Assembly: GCF_900091565.1 (NCBI RefSeq)
Contig: NZ_FMCV01000006.1
Location: 62,001 to 126,000 of the forward strand
Direction: 5' to 3'
Source of the DNA: Micromonospora marina
GTDB taxonomy: Bacteria; Actinomycetota; Actinomycetes; Mycobacteriales; Micromonosporaceae
Length of the DNA: 64,000 bases
Part shown: positions 24,540 to 33,592 of the stretch, one piece after another
Layout of the letters: the number at the start of each line of letters is the position of its first letter
How positions within the stretch are numbered: the first letter of the stretch is position 1
Position numbers and translations under genes: made by a program
The notes under the pieces: generated by a model
The model's input: only the letters and a program-made list of their open reading frames with translations
What the model was told of the DNA's origin: nothing
Databases searched by the model: none

Positions 24540-26654
24540 TCAGGCGTCGATGGCGTCGCGGTCGACCCGGTCGGCGGAGTCGATCAGCCAGTTGCGGCGG
24601 GGCTCGACCTTCTCCCCCATGAGCAGTTCGAGGATCCGTTCGGCGGCCTCGACGTCGTCGAGCGTGATCCGGCGGACCGCCCGGGTGGCCGGGTTCATGG
24701 TGGTCTCCCACAGCTCGTCGGCGTCCATCTCACCGAGGCCCTTGAAGCGCGGGATCGGCGTGACGATCTGCTTGCCGGCCTTCTCCAGCTTGCGGACAGT
24801 CGCCTCCATCTCGGCCTGGGTGTAGGTGTAGACGGTCTGCGGGCTGCGCCCCTTCGTGGTGATCTTGTGCAGGGGCGGCATCGCCGCGTAGAGCCGCCCG
24901 GCCTCGATCAGCGGCCGCATGTAGCGGGCGAACAGCGTGATCAGCAGGGTACGGATGTGGGCGCCGTCGACGTCCGCGTCGGCCATGATGAGCACCCGGC
25001 CGTAGCGCAGGGCGGACAGGTCGAACGTGCGGCCCGAGCCGGCGCCGAGCACCTGCACGATCGCGGCGCACTCGGCGTTGTCCAGCACCTGCTGGAGGTT
25101 GGCCTTCTGCACGTTGAGGATCTTGCCGCGGATCGGCAGCAGCGCCTGGTATTCGGAGGACCGCGCGAGGCGCCCCGTCCCGAGGGCGCTGTCCCCCTCC
25201 ACGATGAACAGCTCACTTCTCTCGATGCCCGCGGCCCGGCAGTCGACGAGCTTGGCCGGCATGGCCGCGCCCTCCAGCGCGGTCTTGCGGCGGGCGGCGT
25301 CCTTCTGCTGCTTCTGGGTGAGCCGGACCCGGGCCGCGTCGACGATCTTCTGCAGCACCGTACGGGCCTCGGCCTTGGTCCGGCGGTCGTCCAGCCAGCT
25401 CTTGAGGTGCGTCTCGACGAGCCCTTGGAGCACCTTGGTGATGCCGGCGGTGGACAGTTCGTCCTTGGTCTGCGAGGTGAACTGCGGCTCGGGGATGCGC
25501 ACGTGCACCACCGCCGTCATGCCCTCCAGGACGTCGTCCAGCGTGGGCGCGTCCTCCTTGGGCTTGAGCAGGCCGCGGGCGTTGCGGGCGGCCTCGGCGA
25601 GGGTACGGGCCAGCGCCCGTTCGAAGCCCTTGCGGTGGGTGCCGCCGTGCGCGTTGCGGATGGTGTTGGTGAAGCACTCGACGGTGCGTTCGTAGCCGGT
25701 GCCCCAGCGGAACGCCACCTCGACCTCGGCGCGGCGCTGCACGTTGGACTGCATCACGCCGTTGGCGTCGGCAGCGTTCTCCCGGTAGGTGCCCTCGCCG
25801 GTGACCAGCAGCGTGCCGGAGACCGGCCGGTCGCCGGCCGGGGCGAGGAACTCCACCATGTCGGTGAGCCCGTCGGGGAAGTGGAAGCGCTCCTCGACGG
25901 CTTCCTCGCCGGTCTCGTCGCGCAGCCGGTAGGCCACGCCGGGGACGAGGAACGCGGTGTTGCGCAGCTTGAGCCGGACGGCCTCGGTGTCGAGCGCGGC
26001 GCCGGTCTCGAAGTAGCGCGGGTCGTGCCACCAGCGGATCGAGGTGCCGGTGCGCTGTCCGCGCTTCATCGCGCCGACGATCTGGAGGCCGGGGCCGGGG
26101 GTGAACGGCGCGTCCGGCCCGTCGCCGTCGAAGACGCCCGGCACGCCGTGGCGGAACGACATGGCGTTGACCTTGCCGCCGCGCCGGACGGTGACGTCGA
26201 AGCGGCGGGACAGTGCGTTGACCGCTGACGCGCCGACGCCGTGCAGGCCGCCGGAGGTCTTGTAGCCGGAGCCGCCGAACTTGCCGCCGGCGTGCAGGCG
26301 GGTCAGCACCAGCTCGACGCCGGAGATGCCGGACTTGGCGTGCACGTCGGTGGGGATGCCCCGGCCGTCGTCGTCGACCTGGACCGACCCGTCGGCGTGC
26401 AGGATCACGTCGACGGTCGTGGCGTGACCGGCGACACCCTCGTCGGTCGAGTTGTCGAGGATCTCGTTGACGAGGTGACCCACGCCACGGCTGTCGGTCG
26501 AGCCGATGTACATGCCCGGGCGCTTGCGGACGGCGTCGAGGCCCTCCAGATGCGTCAGGTCGTCGGCCCCGTAGAGGGTCTCAGGCTGTGCGGTCAACTG
26601 GTCGTACTCCCAGGTCTCGGCGGTGTGGTGCCGTTCACCGTGTGATCCCCCCAC
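24540..26654 (-). CDS. parE: DNA topoisomerase IV subunit B
   Basis: 704 residues. The GHKL ATPase domain has VNEILDNSTDEGVAG (catalytic Glu, Mg-binding Asn), VDDDGRGIP and GLHGVGASAVNALSRRF, with the QTKDEL loop at about 380. The TOPRIM metal site is FIVEGDSALG plus VLIMADADVDGAHI, then PPLHKI and FKGLGEMDADEL. It hydrolyses ATP to drive strand passage by ParC, whose gene follows 32 bases downstream. The GTG at 26654 is the first in-frame start; a TTG about 22 codons inside (QLTAQPETL), preceded by GGGAG, is an alternative, since the first about 25 residues are not conserved. The 289-base gap to the divergent SGNH gene must carry both promoters. Confidence 0.92.
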   Translation of the reverse strand: MGGSHGERHHTAETWEYDQLTAQPETLYGADDLTHLEGLDAVRKRPGMYIGSTDSRGVGHLVNEILDNSTDEGVAGHATTVDVILHADGSVQVDDDGRGIPTDVHAKSGISGVELVLTRLHAGGKFGGSGYKTSGGLHGVGASAVNALSRRFDVTVRRGGKVNAMSFRHGVPGVFDGDGPDAPFTPGPGLQIVGAMKRGQRTGTSIRWWHDPRYFETGAALDTEAVRLKLRNTAFLVPGVAYRLRDETGEEAVEERFHFPDGLTDMVEFLAPAGDRPVSGTLLVTGEGTYRENAADANGVMQSNVQRRAEVEVAFRWGTGYERTVECFTNTIRNAHGGTHRKGFERALARTLAEAARNARGLLKPKEDAPTLDDVLEGMTAVVHVRIPEPQFTSQTKDELSTAGITKVLQGLVETHLKSWLDDRRTKAEARTVLQKIVDAARVRLTQKQQKDAARRKTALEGAAMPAKLVDCRAAGIERSELFIVEGDSALGTGRLARSSEYQALLPIRGKILNVQKANLQQVLDNAECAAIVQVLGAGSGRTFDLSALRYGRVLIMADADVDGAHIRTLLITLFARYMRPLIEAGRLYAAMPPLHKITTKGRSPQTVYTYTQAEMEATVRKLEKAGKQIVTPIPRFKGLGEMDADELWETTMNPATRAVRRITLDDVEAAERILELLMGEKVEPRRNWLIDSADRVDRDAIDA

Positions 26655-26943
26655 GATGATCGCCGGGCGCGGCGCGCCGGAGCGAGCCTAGCCGGGTGCC
26701 CCGACAGGTCGGCGGCACCGGGGCGGTGCGTTGCGCGATCGGCCTGCCGGCCGTGACCGCGCCGGGGGCCGTGTACGGCGGCCGGTGGGACGGGTTGGGG
26801 GTCCGGGCGGCACAACGCCCCGGGCGCCGGATGTCTTCCCCGGCGGGGGCCGCTGATGTCGGACCATTGACGTCCGTCACACGCGCGTGATCTGATCGCC
26901 CCCCTGAAGAATCTTTCACATTTCGATGTCTGGGAGGTCGGGC

Positions 26944-28200
26944 ATGACCGTGTTCCGTCGTTCCGTGCTCGCGGCGGCGCTGGCGCTCGCCACGGTGGCG
27001 TTACCCGCCGCCGCGGCGCCCGCCCGGCCGGCCGCCGCCGCGCTGCCCACCGCTGCGGTGGCGCTGGGAGACAGCTTCATCAGTGGTGAGGGCGCCGGGG
27101 CGTACACGTCGGTGGTGGACGTCAACGGGGTGGCCCAGGGCTTCCCCGGCTGGTCCGCCGCCAACGCCAACGCCTACTTCTGCCACCGCTCGCCGAACGC
27201 CTCGCTGTTCCAGGCCGACCTGCCCGGCATCTCCGCGCGGTTCAACCTGGCCTGCTCGGGCGGTCAGCCGTACGACATCGCGAACGCCTCGTCGACCCGG
27301 GCCACTGGGCGGCAGGTGGCCGCCCAGCTCGACCAGCTCCGGTCGGTGGCGCGGACCCACGACATCGACCTGGTGCTCGTCGGCCTCGGCTCGAACAACA
27401 GCTCGTTCACGTTCGGCAGCGTGGCGGAGAAGTGCGCCAACCGGTTCATCGCCGACGCGTGGACCGGCTGGTGGGAGTTCTGGGCATACCTGGGCGGGCC
27501 GGTGGAGCAGAAGCCGTGCACCGACGCCGACCTGGGCACGGCCGCGCAGTTCGCCGCCGCCACCACGGAGACCACCACGGCGTTGCGGCAGCTGCTGGCC
27601 ACGCTCGACGAGATCGACGCCGACGGCCAGCACCGGGTGGTCTTCCAGGACTACACCAACCCGCTGCCGTACGAGCTGGACCAGCGCTACTGGACCGAGG
27701 ACAGCCGCGACGACACCCGGGACAAGTTCCGCGCGCTGGGCGCCGAGCGGTACGCGGCCGGCTGCCCGATCCACCGGGCCAGTCTGGCGCCCGGACACCG
27801 CTTCTCGCAGGGGCTCGGCACGCTCGTCAGCTCGGTCCGCGGCACGCTCGCCGGTGAGTTCCCGCAGGACGACCTGGTCTACCTGAACGTGCAGCGCGCG
27901 TTCGACGGCGCCCGGCTCTGCGAGTCGACCGGCAGCCCGGGTAACGCCCTGGCCACGCCGATCCGGCTGATGGACGGCCCGACCGGCACGTTCGTCACCA
28001 GCCTCTCCGGGTACGACAAGCTCGACATCCAGCGGATCGCCAACGCCTGCGGCACGTACTTCCAGACCTGCCAGGAGTCGTGGCACCCGAACGCCGCCGG
28101 GCACAAGGTGCTCGGCCGGTGCCTGGCCGGCGCGGCGGCGACCGGCGCCCGTACCGTCTCCTGCGTCCGCGCCCCGGACGGCACGGTGAGTGTGAGCTGA
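26944..28200 (+). CDS. Secreted SGNH/GDSL-family hydrolase
   Basis: 418 residues. Signal peptide FRRSVLAAALALATVALPAA ending near AAAAP. Block I is VALGDSFISGEGAG (nucleophile Ser). Block III is VLVGLGSNNSSFTFG, where the usual GxND reads GSNN. Block V is ESWHPNAAGHKVLGRC, giving the His; the usual Asp two residues before is replaced by Ser-Trp (SWH). Several Cys residues (FNLACSGG, EKCANRF, KPCTDAD, AGCPIHR, RLCES) suggest disulphides. The ATG at 26944 is chosen for GGGAGG seven bases upstream; an ATG six codons earlier lacks one. Likely a secreted esterase or lipase. Confidence 0.88.
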   Translation: MTVFRRSVLAAALALATVALPAAAAPARPAAAALPTAAVALGDSFISGEGAGAYTSVVDVNGVAQGFPGWSAANANAYFCHRSPNASLFQADLPGISARFNLACSGGQPYDIANASSTRATGRQVAAQLDQLRSVARTHDIDLVLVGLGSNNSSFTFGSVAEKCANRFIADAWTGWWEFWAYLGGPVEQKPCTDADLGTAAQFAAATTETTTALRQLLATLDEIDADGQHRVVFQDYTNPLPYELDQRYWTEDSRDDTRDKFRALGAERYAAGCPIHRASLAPGHRFSQGLGTLVSSVRGTLAGEFPQDDLVYLNVQRAFDGARLCESTGSPGNALATPIRLMDGPTGTFVTSLSGYDKLDIQRIANACGTYFQTCQESWHPNAAGHKVLGRCLAGAAATGARTVSCVRAPDGTVSVS

Positions 28201-28202
28201 GC

Positions 28203-28245
28203 CCGGCACTGACGCCGGGCAGAACCGGCCCGGCGTCAGTGCCGG
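28203..28245. terminator. Perfect 17-bp bidirectional terminator hairpin
   Basis: Arms begin CCGGCACTGACGCCGGG, nine-base loop. It starts three bases after the SGNH gene stop and includes the stop codon of the converging methyltransferase gene (ends at 28236), so one stem probably ends both transcripts. Confidence 0.85.
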
Positions 28246-28868
28246 ATCGCGGTGCCGAGGACGTGCGGCGAGGCCGGGCCCGGCAGCCCGGCCGGCGGGA
28301 AGCGGAAGCGGTGGAGCGTGGTCACCTCGAAACCGGCGGTCCCGATCGCGGCCACCGTGTCCCGGGCGGTGTGGCATCCGGCGCAGAACAGCGGCCAGAG
28401 CGTGGCGTCGGCCAGGCGCTGGGCCCGCCGCAGGCCGGGCGTGGATGCCACCACGTGTTCGTAGAAGCGCAGTTCGCCGCCGGGCCGCAGCGCCCGGCGC
28501 GCCTCCCTCAGCGCGACCGCCTGGTCCGGCACCGAGCAGAGCACGAGCGACAGCACCACCGCGTCGGCGGCACCGTCGGCGACCGGCAGCGCCTCGGCGA
28601 GACCGGCGGCGACGGTCACCGGTACCGGGGCGCCGGGTGCGGCGGCGCGGGCCAGGGCGCGCAGGCGTGGTTCCGGTTCGACGGCGACCACCCGGGTCAC
28701 CCCCGATGGGTAGTGCGCGAGGTTGCGCCCGTTGCCGGCGCCGACCTCGACCACCCGGCCGCGCAGCCCGGCGACGAGGCGGGCGCGGTGCTCGGACATG
28801 CCGGCCTGGTCCATGGCGACACTGGCGCGGGCGAAGAGCCGGGAGAAGATGGGGTGGGAGACGGCCAT
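28236..28868 (-). CDS. Class I SAM-dependent methyltransferase
   Basis: 210 residues. SAM-binding motif I is GRVVEVGAGNGRNLAHYP, motif II VVAVEPEPRLRALAR. ALPVADGAADAVVLSLVLCS and REARRALRPGGELRFYEHV give the post-motifs. This is the UbiE/YhhN-like small-molecule type, and the CXXC-like CAGCHTARDTVAAI near residue 160 is shared with thiol- or arsenite-type methyltransferase relatives, though that link is weak. Its ATG overlaps the Rrf2-type gene's stop (TGATG), so the two are co-translated. Confidence 0.87.
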   Translation of the reverse strand: MAVSHPIFSRLFARASVAMDQAGMSEHRARLVAGLRGRVVEVGAGNGRNLAHYPSGVTRVVAVEPEPRLRALARAAAPGAPVPVTVAAGLAEALPVADGAADAVVLSLVLCSVPDQAVALREARRALRPGGELRFYEHVVASTPGLRRAQRLADATLWPLFCAGCHTARDTVAAIGTAGFEVTTLHRFRFPPAGLPGPASPHVLGTAIRH

Positions 28869-29305
28869 CAGCGACCGGCCGGTGGCGCGCCGAGGCTGAG
28901 CAGGAGCGGGCCGGCGGATCCGTCGACCAGGTCGCCGAGGCGTACCCCGTCGAGCACGGCGAGGAAGGCGGCCTGCGCGCGGCGCAGCTCGCCGCGCAGC
29001 CGGCACTCGGCGACCAGCGGGCAGACCGGCTGCGCGCAGTCGACCACCTCGCCGTCGCCCTCGAAGGCGCGGACCACCAGGCCGACGGTGATGTCGCCGG
29101 CGTGTTCGGCGAAGGCCACGCCACCGGAGCGGCCCCGGATGGTCACCAGGACGCCGATGCGTTGCAGCCGCTGCACCACCTTGGCGACGTGGCTGCGGGG
29201 CAGTTCGAGCCGGGTGGCGAGTTCGTCGACTGTGGCCCGGACCGGGGAAGCGGCGGTCAGCATGGCGATCCGCAGCGCCATGTCGGTCGACCGGTTGAGC
29301 CTCAC
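28868..29305 (-). CDS. Rrf2 family regulator, NsrR-like
   Basis: 145 residues, GTG start. Winged-helix DNA-binding part: MALRIAMLTAASP, VDELATRLELPRSHVAKVVQ, RGRSGGVAFAEHAGDI. The cluster-binding loop VVDCAQPVCPLVAECRLRG supplies three Cys in the NsrR arrangement for an Fe-S cluster that senses nitric oxide. In actinomycetes nsrR lies beside hmp; here the divergent neighbour is a truncated hmp, which supports the assignment. Direct copies of GACCCTAG flank the intergenic region (29311-29318 and 29387-29394), but they are not a recognised NsrR box. Confidence 0.85.
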   Translation of the reverse strand: MRLNRSTDMALRIAMLTAASPVRATVDELATRLELPRSHVAKVVQRLQRIGVLVTIRGRSGGVAFAEHAGDITVGLVVRAFEGDGEVVDCAQPVCPLVAECRLRGELRRAQAAFLAVLDGVRLGDLVDGSAGPLLLSLGAPPAGR

Positions 29306-29504
29306 GCACCGACCCTAGCCACTCGGCGCCGTCCAGGACACCTGCGGATTCACGGTGACCCATGCCACTGCGGCACCGGGACCTTAGACCCTAGAAGAGT
29401 GGGGACCGGTCCTGGACCGGATCGCCCACAAGCACGCCTCGCTCGGCATCACCGCCACCCAGTACCCGATCGTCGGTCGCCACCTGCTCGCCGCGGTCGG
29501 CGAG

Positions 29505-30386
29505 GTGCTCGGCGACGCGGTCACCCCGGAGGTGGCCGCCGCCTGGGACGAGGTCTACTGGCTGCTGGCCTGCGAGCTGATCGCCCGCGAGGCGCGGCTC
29601 TACGCGGGTGCCGGCGTACCCGAGGGCGGCCCGGTGTGGCGGGACTGGCGGGTGACCGGCCGGGCCCGGGAGAGCGCCGACGTCGTCTCGCTCACCCTCG
29701 CGCCGGCCGACGGTGGCGCCGCGCCCGGCTTCACCCCCGGCCGGTACGTCTCGGTCGCGGTCGACCTGGACGGTGGCCGAGGGCAGCAGATCCGCCAGTA
29801 CAGCCTCTCCGGCCGCCCCGGCGCCGGCCAGTGGCGGATCACCGTGAAGCGGGTACGCGGCGAGCGCGGCGCACCCGACGGCATGGTCTCCGGTCACCTG
29901 CACGACCGGGTGACCGTCGGCGACACGCTGCGGCTCAGCCCGGCGTTCGGCGAGGTCGACGCCACCGCCGGCGACGGGCCGCTGTTGCTGGTCAGCGCCG
30001 GCATCGGACTCACGCCGGCGATGGCGGCGCTGGCCCACCTGGCCGACCGCGACCCCGGACGGCGGGTGACGCTGGCGCACGCCGACCGGGACGCCGAGGC
30101 GCACGCGCTGCGCGCGGAACTCCCCGCGCTCCAGCAGCAGCTGCCGAATCTGGCCGTTCACCTCTGGTATCTCGACGCCGCCGGGGCCGACCTGCCCGGC
30201 CTGAAGGCGGAGGTGTCCCCCGGCCTGATCGACCCGGACCGGATCCCGCTGCCCGCCGGAGTGGCCGCGCACCTGTGCGGTCCGGTCGCGTTCATGAACC
30301 TGGTCCGGGCCGGCCTACTGCGCCGGGGTGTGCCGGCCGAGCGGATCGCCTACGAGGTGTTCGGTCCCGGGATGCTGCCGGGCTGA
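29505..30386 (+). CDS. hmp: Flavohaemoglobin (Hmp) lacking the first part of the globin domain
   Basis: Full-length Hmp is about 400 residues; only about 328 codons show homology here (29403-30386) and an in-frame TAG at 29385-29387 closes the frame. What remains is globin from the proximal-His segment (RIAHKHASLGITATQYP), the FAD domain (GRYVSVAVDL, RQYSLSG) and the NAD domain (LLLVSAGIGLTPAMAAL, AHLCGPVAFM). Helices A to E with the distal Tyr/Gln are gone: just 97 bases separate the fragment from the divergent regulator, too few to encode them. The first usable start is the GTG at 29505, which also drops the proximal His. NO dioxygenase activity should be lost; a stand-alone flavin reductase may persist. 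Could be annotated as a pseudogene. Confidence 0.65.
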   Translation: MLGDAVTPEVAAAWDEVYWLLACELIAREARLYAGAGVPEGGPVWRDWRVTGRARESADVVSLTLAPADGGAAPGFTPGRYVSVAVDLDGGRGQQIRQYSLSGRPGAGQWRITVKRVRGERGAPDGMVSGHLHDRVTVGDTLRLSPAFGEVDATAGDGPLLLVSAGIGLTPAMAALAHLADRDPGRRVTLAHADRDAEAHALRAELPALQQQLPNLAVHLWYLDAAGADLPGLKAEVSPGLIDPDRIPLPAGVAAHLCGPVAFMNLVRAGLLRRGVPAERIAYEVFGPGMLPG

Positions 30387-30452
30387 CCCCCGGCCGCGGA
30401 GAAGTCGGTGGTGCGCCGGTTAGGGGCGGAACCCGAGGGTAGGGGTCCACCC

Positions 30453-30641
30453 ATGCGCGCCCTCGGCACCAACGCGATCGTTCACGACCCGGCCGCCGCC
30501 CCGGTGGTCGGCGGCCGGGTGGTGGCCGCCGCCGAGGCGGAGCGGTTCAGCCGCCGCACGCCCGGCGGACGGCCGGTGCCGCGCCGCGGCGGATTGGGGC
30601 TGGACCGGATCATGAGGGAGAAGACATGCGGATCGCGATGA
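30453..30641 (+). pseudogene. Carbamoyltransferase N-terminal remnant
   Basis: 62-codon frame whose first about 43 residues (ALGTNAIVHDPAAAPVVGGR, then VVAAAEAERFSRR and GGRPVP) match the start of NodU/CmcH-type carbamoyltransferases: HDPAAALVV and AAAEEERFSRRKH are the usual forms, the His/Asp belonging to the YrdC/Kae1-like active site. The remaining about 500 residues of a normal enzyme are missing, and the frame runs into the glycosyltransferase start region. Substitutions such as AEAERF for AEEERF and RTPGG for RKHGK also indicate decay. Confidence 0.7.
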
Positions 30642-31843
30642 TCTCGGAGCACGCCAGCCCGCTCGCCGTCTTCGGCGAGGAGAAGGCCGGCGGCCAGAGC
30701 ACGCACGTGGCGGAACTCGCGTCCGCGATGGCCGGCGCGGGCCACGACGTACGCGTCTACGCCCGGCGCGACTCCCCCACACTGCCCCATGCGGTCGACA
30801 CGCCGGACGGATACCAGGTGTGCCACGTGCCGGCCGGCCCCGCCCGGCGGCTGCCCGAGGACGACCCGCTGCCGTACCTGGGGGAATTCGGCAGCTGGCT
30901 GGCCGACACCTGGCGGCACGGCGGCTGGGCCCCGGACGTGGCGCACGCGCACTTCTGGACGAGCGGACTGGCCACCGTGCACGCGAGCCGCCGGACCGGC
31001 GTGCCGACGGTGCTGACGTACCACGCGCTCGGCACCGTCGAGCGCCGCCACCGGCGCGTGCGGGACACCAGTCCGCCGAGACGCCTCGGCTACGAGCGGG
31101 CGCTCGGCCGGGCCGTGGACCGGGTCGTCGTCCAGTGCTCGGACGAGGTCGCCGAACTGGTCCGGATGGGCGTACCCCGGTCCCGGATGGCGCTGGTGCC
31201 GCCCGGCGTGAACGAGGCAGTGTTCCGCCCGGACGGTCCGGCCGCGCCCCGCGACCCGGCCCGCCCGCGCATCCTCACCGTCGGACGGATGGTCGACCGC
31301 AAGGGTTTCCTGGACGTGGTCCGGGCGCTGCCCGCGGTGCCCGACGCCGAATGCGTGGTGGTCGGCGGCCCGCCGGCCCACCTGCTGCCCGCCGACACGT
31401 TCGCCCGCCGGCTGTCCGCCCTCGCCGAATCGTGCGGCGTGGCCGATCGGGTACGGCTACTCGGCGGCGTGCCGCGCGAGGAGATGGGCACCTGGTACCG
31501 GTCGGCGGACGTGCTCGTCGCCGCCCCCTGGTACGAGCCGTTCGGGCTCACCCCGCTGGAGGGCATGGCCTGCGGCGTGCCGGTGATCGGCACGAACGTG
31601 GGCGGGATCGCCGACAGCGTGGTGGACGGGCTCACCGGCGACCTGGTGCCGCCGCGTGACCCCCGCGCGCTGGGCACCGCCCTGCGCCGCCTGCTCGGCG
31701 ACAACGTGCGCCGGTTCACGTACGCGACCGCCGCGCTCGACCGCATCCGCAGCAGGTACTCCTGGAAGCGGTGCGCCGAACAGCTCAGCGCGGTCTACGG
31801 CGCGCTGGCCGGCACGGCACGGCGGTCGCCGGCGGTGGCGTGA
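30626..31843 (+). CDS. Glycosyltransferase, GT4 family
   Basis: 405 residues. N-terminal MRIAMISEHASPLAVFGEEK and AGGQSTHVAELASAMAGAGH are the classic acceptor-domain start. WAPDVAHAHFWTSGLATVH follows; then the donor domain with PRILTVGRMVDRKGFLDVVR, VLVAAPWYEPFGLTPLEGMA (the EPFGLTPLE nucleotide-sugar motif) and GVPVIGTNVGGIADSVVDG. ATG with GGGAGAAG upstream. It overlaps the carbamoyltransferase stub; such glycosyltransferases often sit beside carbamoyltransferases in actinomycetes, so this gene has probably outlived its operon partner. Confidence 0.9.
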   Translation: MRIAMISEHASPLAVFGEEKAGGQSTHVAELASAMAGAGHDVRVYARRDSPTLPHAVDTPDGYQVCHVPAGPARRLPEDDPLPYLGEFGSWLADTWRHGGWAPDVAHAHFWTSGLATVHASRRTGVPTVLTYHALGTVERRHRRVRDTSPPRRLGYERALGRAVDRVVVQCSDEVAELVRMGVPRSRMALVPPGVNEAVFRPDGPAAPRDPARPRILTVGRMVDRKGFLDVVRALPAVPDAECVVVGGPPAHLLPADTFARRLSALAESCGVADRVRLLGGVPREEMGTWYRSADVLVAAPWYEPFGLTPLEGMACGVPVIGTNVGGIADSVVDGLTGDLVPPRDPRALGTALRRLLGDNVRRFTYATAALDRIRSRYSWKRCAEQLSAVYGALAGTARRSPAVA

Positions 31844-31913
31844 CGCCCCAGGCCCGGCGCGGGCCCATCCCCCCCTATTACCCGCCGGTAGGTTGGGCCG
31901 TAACCTGATCCGG

Positions 31914-32771
31914 GTGAGCGGGGACTACACCCAGGAGTTCGTGGACGTCGACGGCGCGCGCATCGGCGTGCAGGTCTACCCGGAGCCGGCCGGTCCGCCC
32001 GGCGCGCCGGTGGTGCTGATCTGGCCGGCCATGGGCGTGCGCGCCCGTTACTACCGGCCGTTCGCCGCCGCGCTGCGCGACGCCGGGCTGGCGGTGATCG
32101 TGGCCGACCTGCGCGGCACCGGCGAGAGCACACCTGCGCCGTCGCGTGCCTGCCGCTACGGCTACCAGGAGATGGCCGCCGACATCGGTGCCGTGCTCGA
32201 CGCGCTCAAGCCCCGGCTGGACGGCCGCACCCGGCTGCTGCTCGGGCACTCCCTCGGCGGCCAGGTGGCGGTGCTGCACCAGGCGCTGCACGACGACGGG
32301 CGGGTGGACGGGCTGGCCCTGGTGGCGGTGGGGCTGCCGTGGTGGCGGCGGTACCCGGGCCTGCGCGGGTGGGGCGTGCTGCCGTACACCCAGGCGATAG
32401 CGGCGACGGCCCGGCTGCTCGGCGTCTGGCCGGGCTGGAGTTTCGGCGGCCGGCAGGCCGCCGGCGTGATCCGGGACTGGGCGCACACGGCCCGCACCGG
32501 CCGCTTCCCCGTGCTGGACGGGGTGGACGCGGAGGCCGCCGTGCGGCGGATCAGCACACCGGTGCTCGCGGTGAGCGTCGACGACGACCAGTACACGCCG
32601 CACGAGACGCTCGACCACCTCTGCGGGAAGATGACCGCGGCGCCGGTGACGCGGCACCGCTACACGGTCGCCGAGGCGGGCGCGCCGCTCGACCACTTCA
32701 CCTGGGTACGCACGTCGGCGCCGCTGGCCGCCCGGATCGCCGCGTTCGCCGGCACGCTCCCCCGCCGCTGA
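31914..32771 (+). CDS. Alpha/beta hydrolase
   Basis: 285 residues, GTG start. VVLIWPAMGVRARYYRPFAA gives the oxyanion loop, VIVADLRGTGESTPAPS the strand-4 block, and RLLLGHSLGGQVAVLHQALH the nucleophile elbow. Asp is in SVDDDQYTPHETL and His in APLDHFTWVRTSAPL. The WPAMG form and LPWWRRYPGLRGWGVLPY lid match the YheT-like family of uncharacterised actinobacterial hydrolases. 70 bases after the glycosyltransferase. Substrate unknown. Confidence 0.85.
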   Translation: MSGDYTQEFVDVDGARIGVQVYPEPAGPPGAPVVLIWPAMGVRARYYRPFAAALRDAGLAVIVADLRGTGESTPAPSRACRYGYQEMAADIGAVLDALKPRLDGRTRLLLGHSLGGQVAVLHQALHDDGRVDGLALVAVGLPWWRRYPGLRGWGVLPYTQAIAATARLLGVWPGWSFGGRQAAGVIRDWAHTARTGRFPVLDGVDAEAAVRRISTPVLAVSVDDDQYTPHETLDHLCGKMTAAPVTRHRYTVAEAGAPLDHFTWVRTSAPLAARIAAFAGTLPRR

Positions 32772-32856
32772 TCCTCCTCCTTCTCCGCCACGCCCCGGCG
32801 TGAGTCGCCCGATCGTGGGTATGCCGCACCGCCCGAACACGGCGGAGGGGGATCTG

Positions 32857-33486
32857 ATGTCAGAACGGCACACCACGCTGCGCTCGATGCACGACCTGGG
32901 CCTGGCGGCCTGGTTCGGCGGTTCCCTGATGGGGGCGCTCGGCGTCAACGGCGCGGCGGCGCGGATCAACGACACGACCGAGCGGCTGCCGGTGGCCTCG
33001 GCCGGGTGGGCGCGGTGGACGCCCGTCAACGCGGCCGCGATCGGCGCACACCTGGCCGGCGCGGTCGGCGAACTGGTAACCGAGAGCCCGCGAATGGCCC
33101 GCCAGGCGGGCGTGGGGAAGGTGAGCGCGGTGAAGACCGCGCTGACGGTCGGTGCCCTGGCGGTGACCGGCTACAGCCGGCTGGTCGGCATGCGGCTGGA
33201 GAAGGCCGGCGGCCCGCCGGTCGAGGGAACCACCGAGCCCAACCACCAGACGCCGGCGAACGTCGCCGCCAGCCAGCGGCAGATGAAGATGCTCCAGTGG
33301 GCGATCCCGGCGCTGACCGGCGCGCTCGTGGTGGTGTCGGCGTACATGGGCGAACAGCAGAAGCCGGGACAGGTGTTCCGGGGCATGCTGGGCCGCGCGG
33401 GCGGGCTGATGTCCGCGCCGAAGAACATCGGCAAGGTGGCCGCCGTGGGGGCGGCCGGACGTCATCTGGTCGGGGCGGCCCGTTGA
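32857..33486 (+). CDS. Conserved-type small membrane protein of unknown function
   Basis: 209 residues, not assigned to a function. Hydrophobic stretches GLAAWFGGSLMGALGVNGAA (near residue 15), AVKTALTVGALAVTGYSRLV (about 90) and WAIPALTGALVVVSAYMG (about 150) suggest three membrane helices. The C-terminal GRAGGLMSAPKNIGKVAAVG is basic. ATG preceded by GGAGGGG. Confidence 0.75.
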   Translation: MSERHTTLRSMHDLGLAAWFGGSLMGALGVNGAAARINDTTERLPVASAGWARWTPVNAAAIGAHLAGAVGELVTESPRMARQAGVGKVSAVKTALTVGALAVTGYSRLVGMRLEKAGGPPVEGTTEPNHQTPANVAASQRQMKMLQWAIPALTGALVVVSAYMGEQQKPGQVFRGMLGRAGGLMSAPKNIGKVAAVGAAGRHLVGAAR

Positions 33487-33487
33487 C

Positions 33488-33537
33488 CACCGCGCGGCCG
33501 GCGACCCACATCGGGGTGGGTCACCGGCCGCGCGGTG
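33488..33537 (+). terminator. Long hairpin terminator
   Basis: Starts two bases after the membrane-protein stop. Outer arms CACCGCGCGGCCGG and complement (14 bp), one mismatch, then inner GACCCAC/GTGGGTC around a six-base loop. Confidence 0.8.
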
Positions 33538-33592
33538 CCCCGGACCAGACCGTCCGTCCGCGGGCGGACATCAGCAACCAGGCGAGGTGACC

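Noticed and set aside
29385..29505. Sequencing frameshift hiding a complete flavohaemoglobin
   Set aside because: Only about 97 bases lie between the regulator and the first homologous codon, too few for the missing globin helices in any frame.
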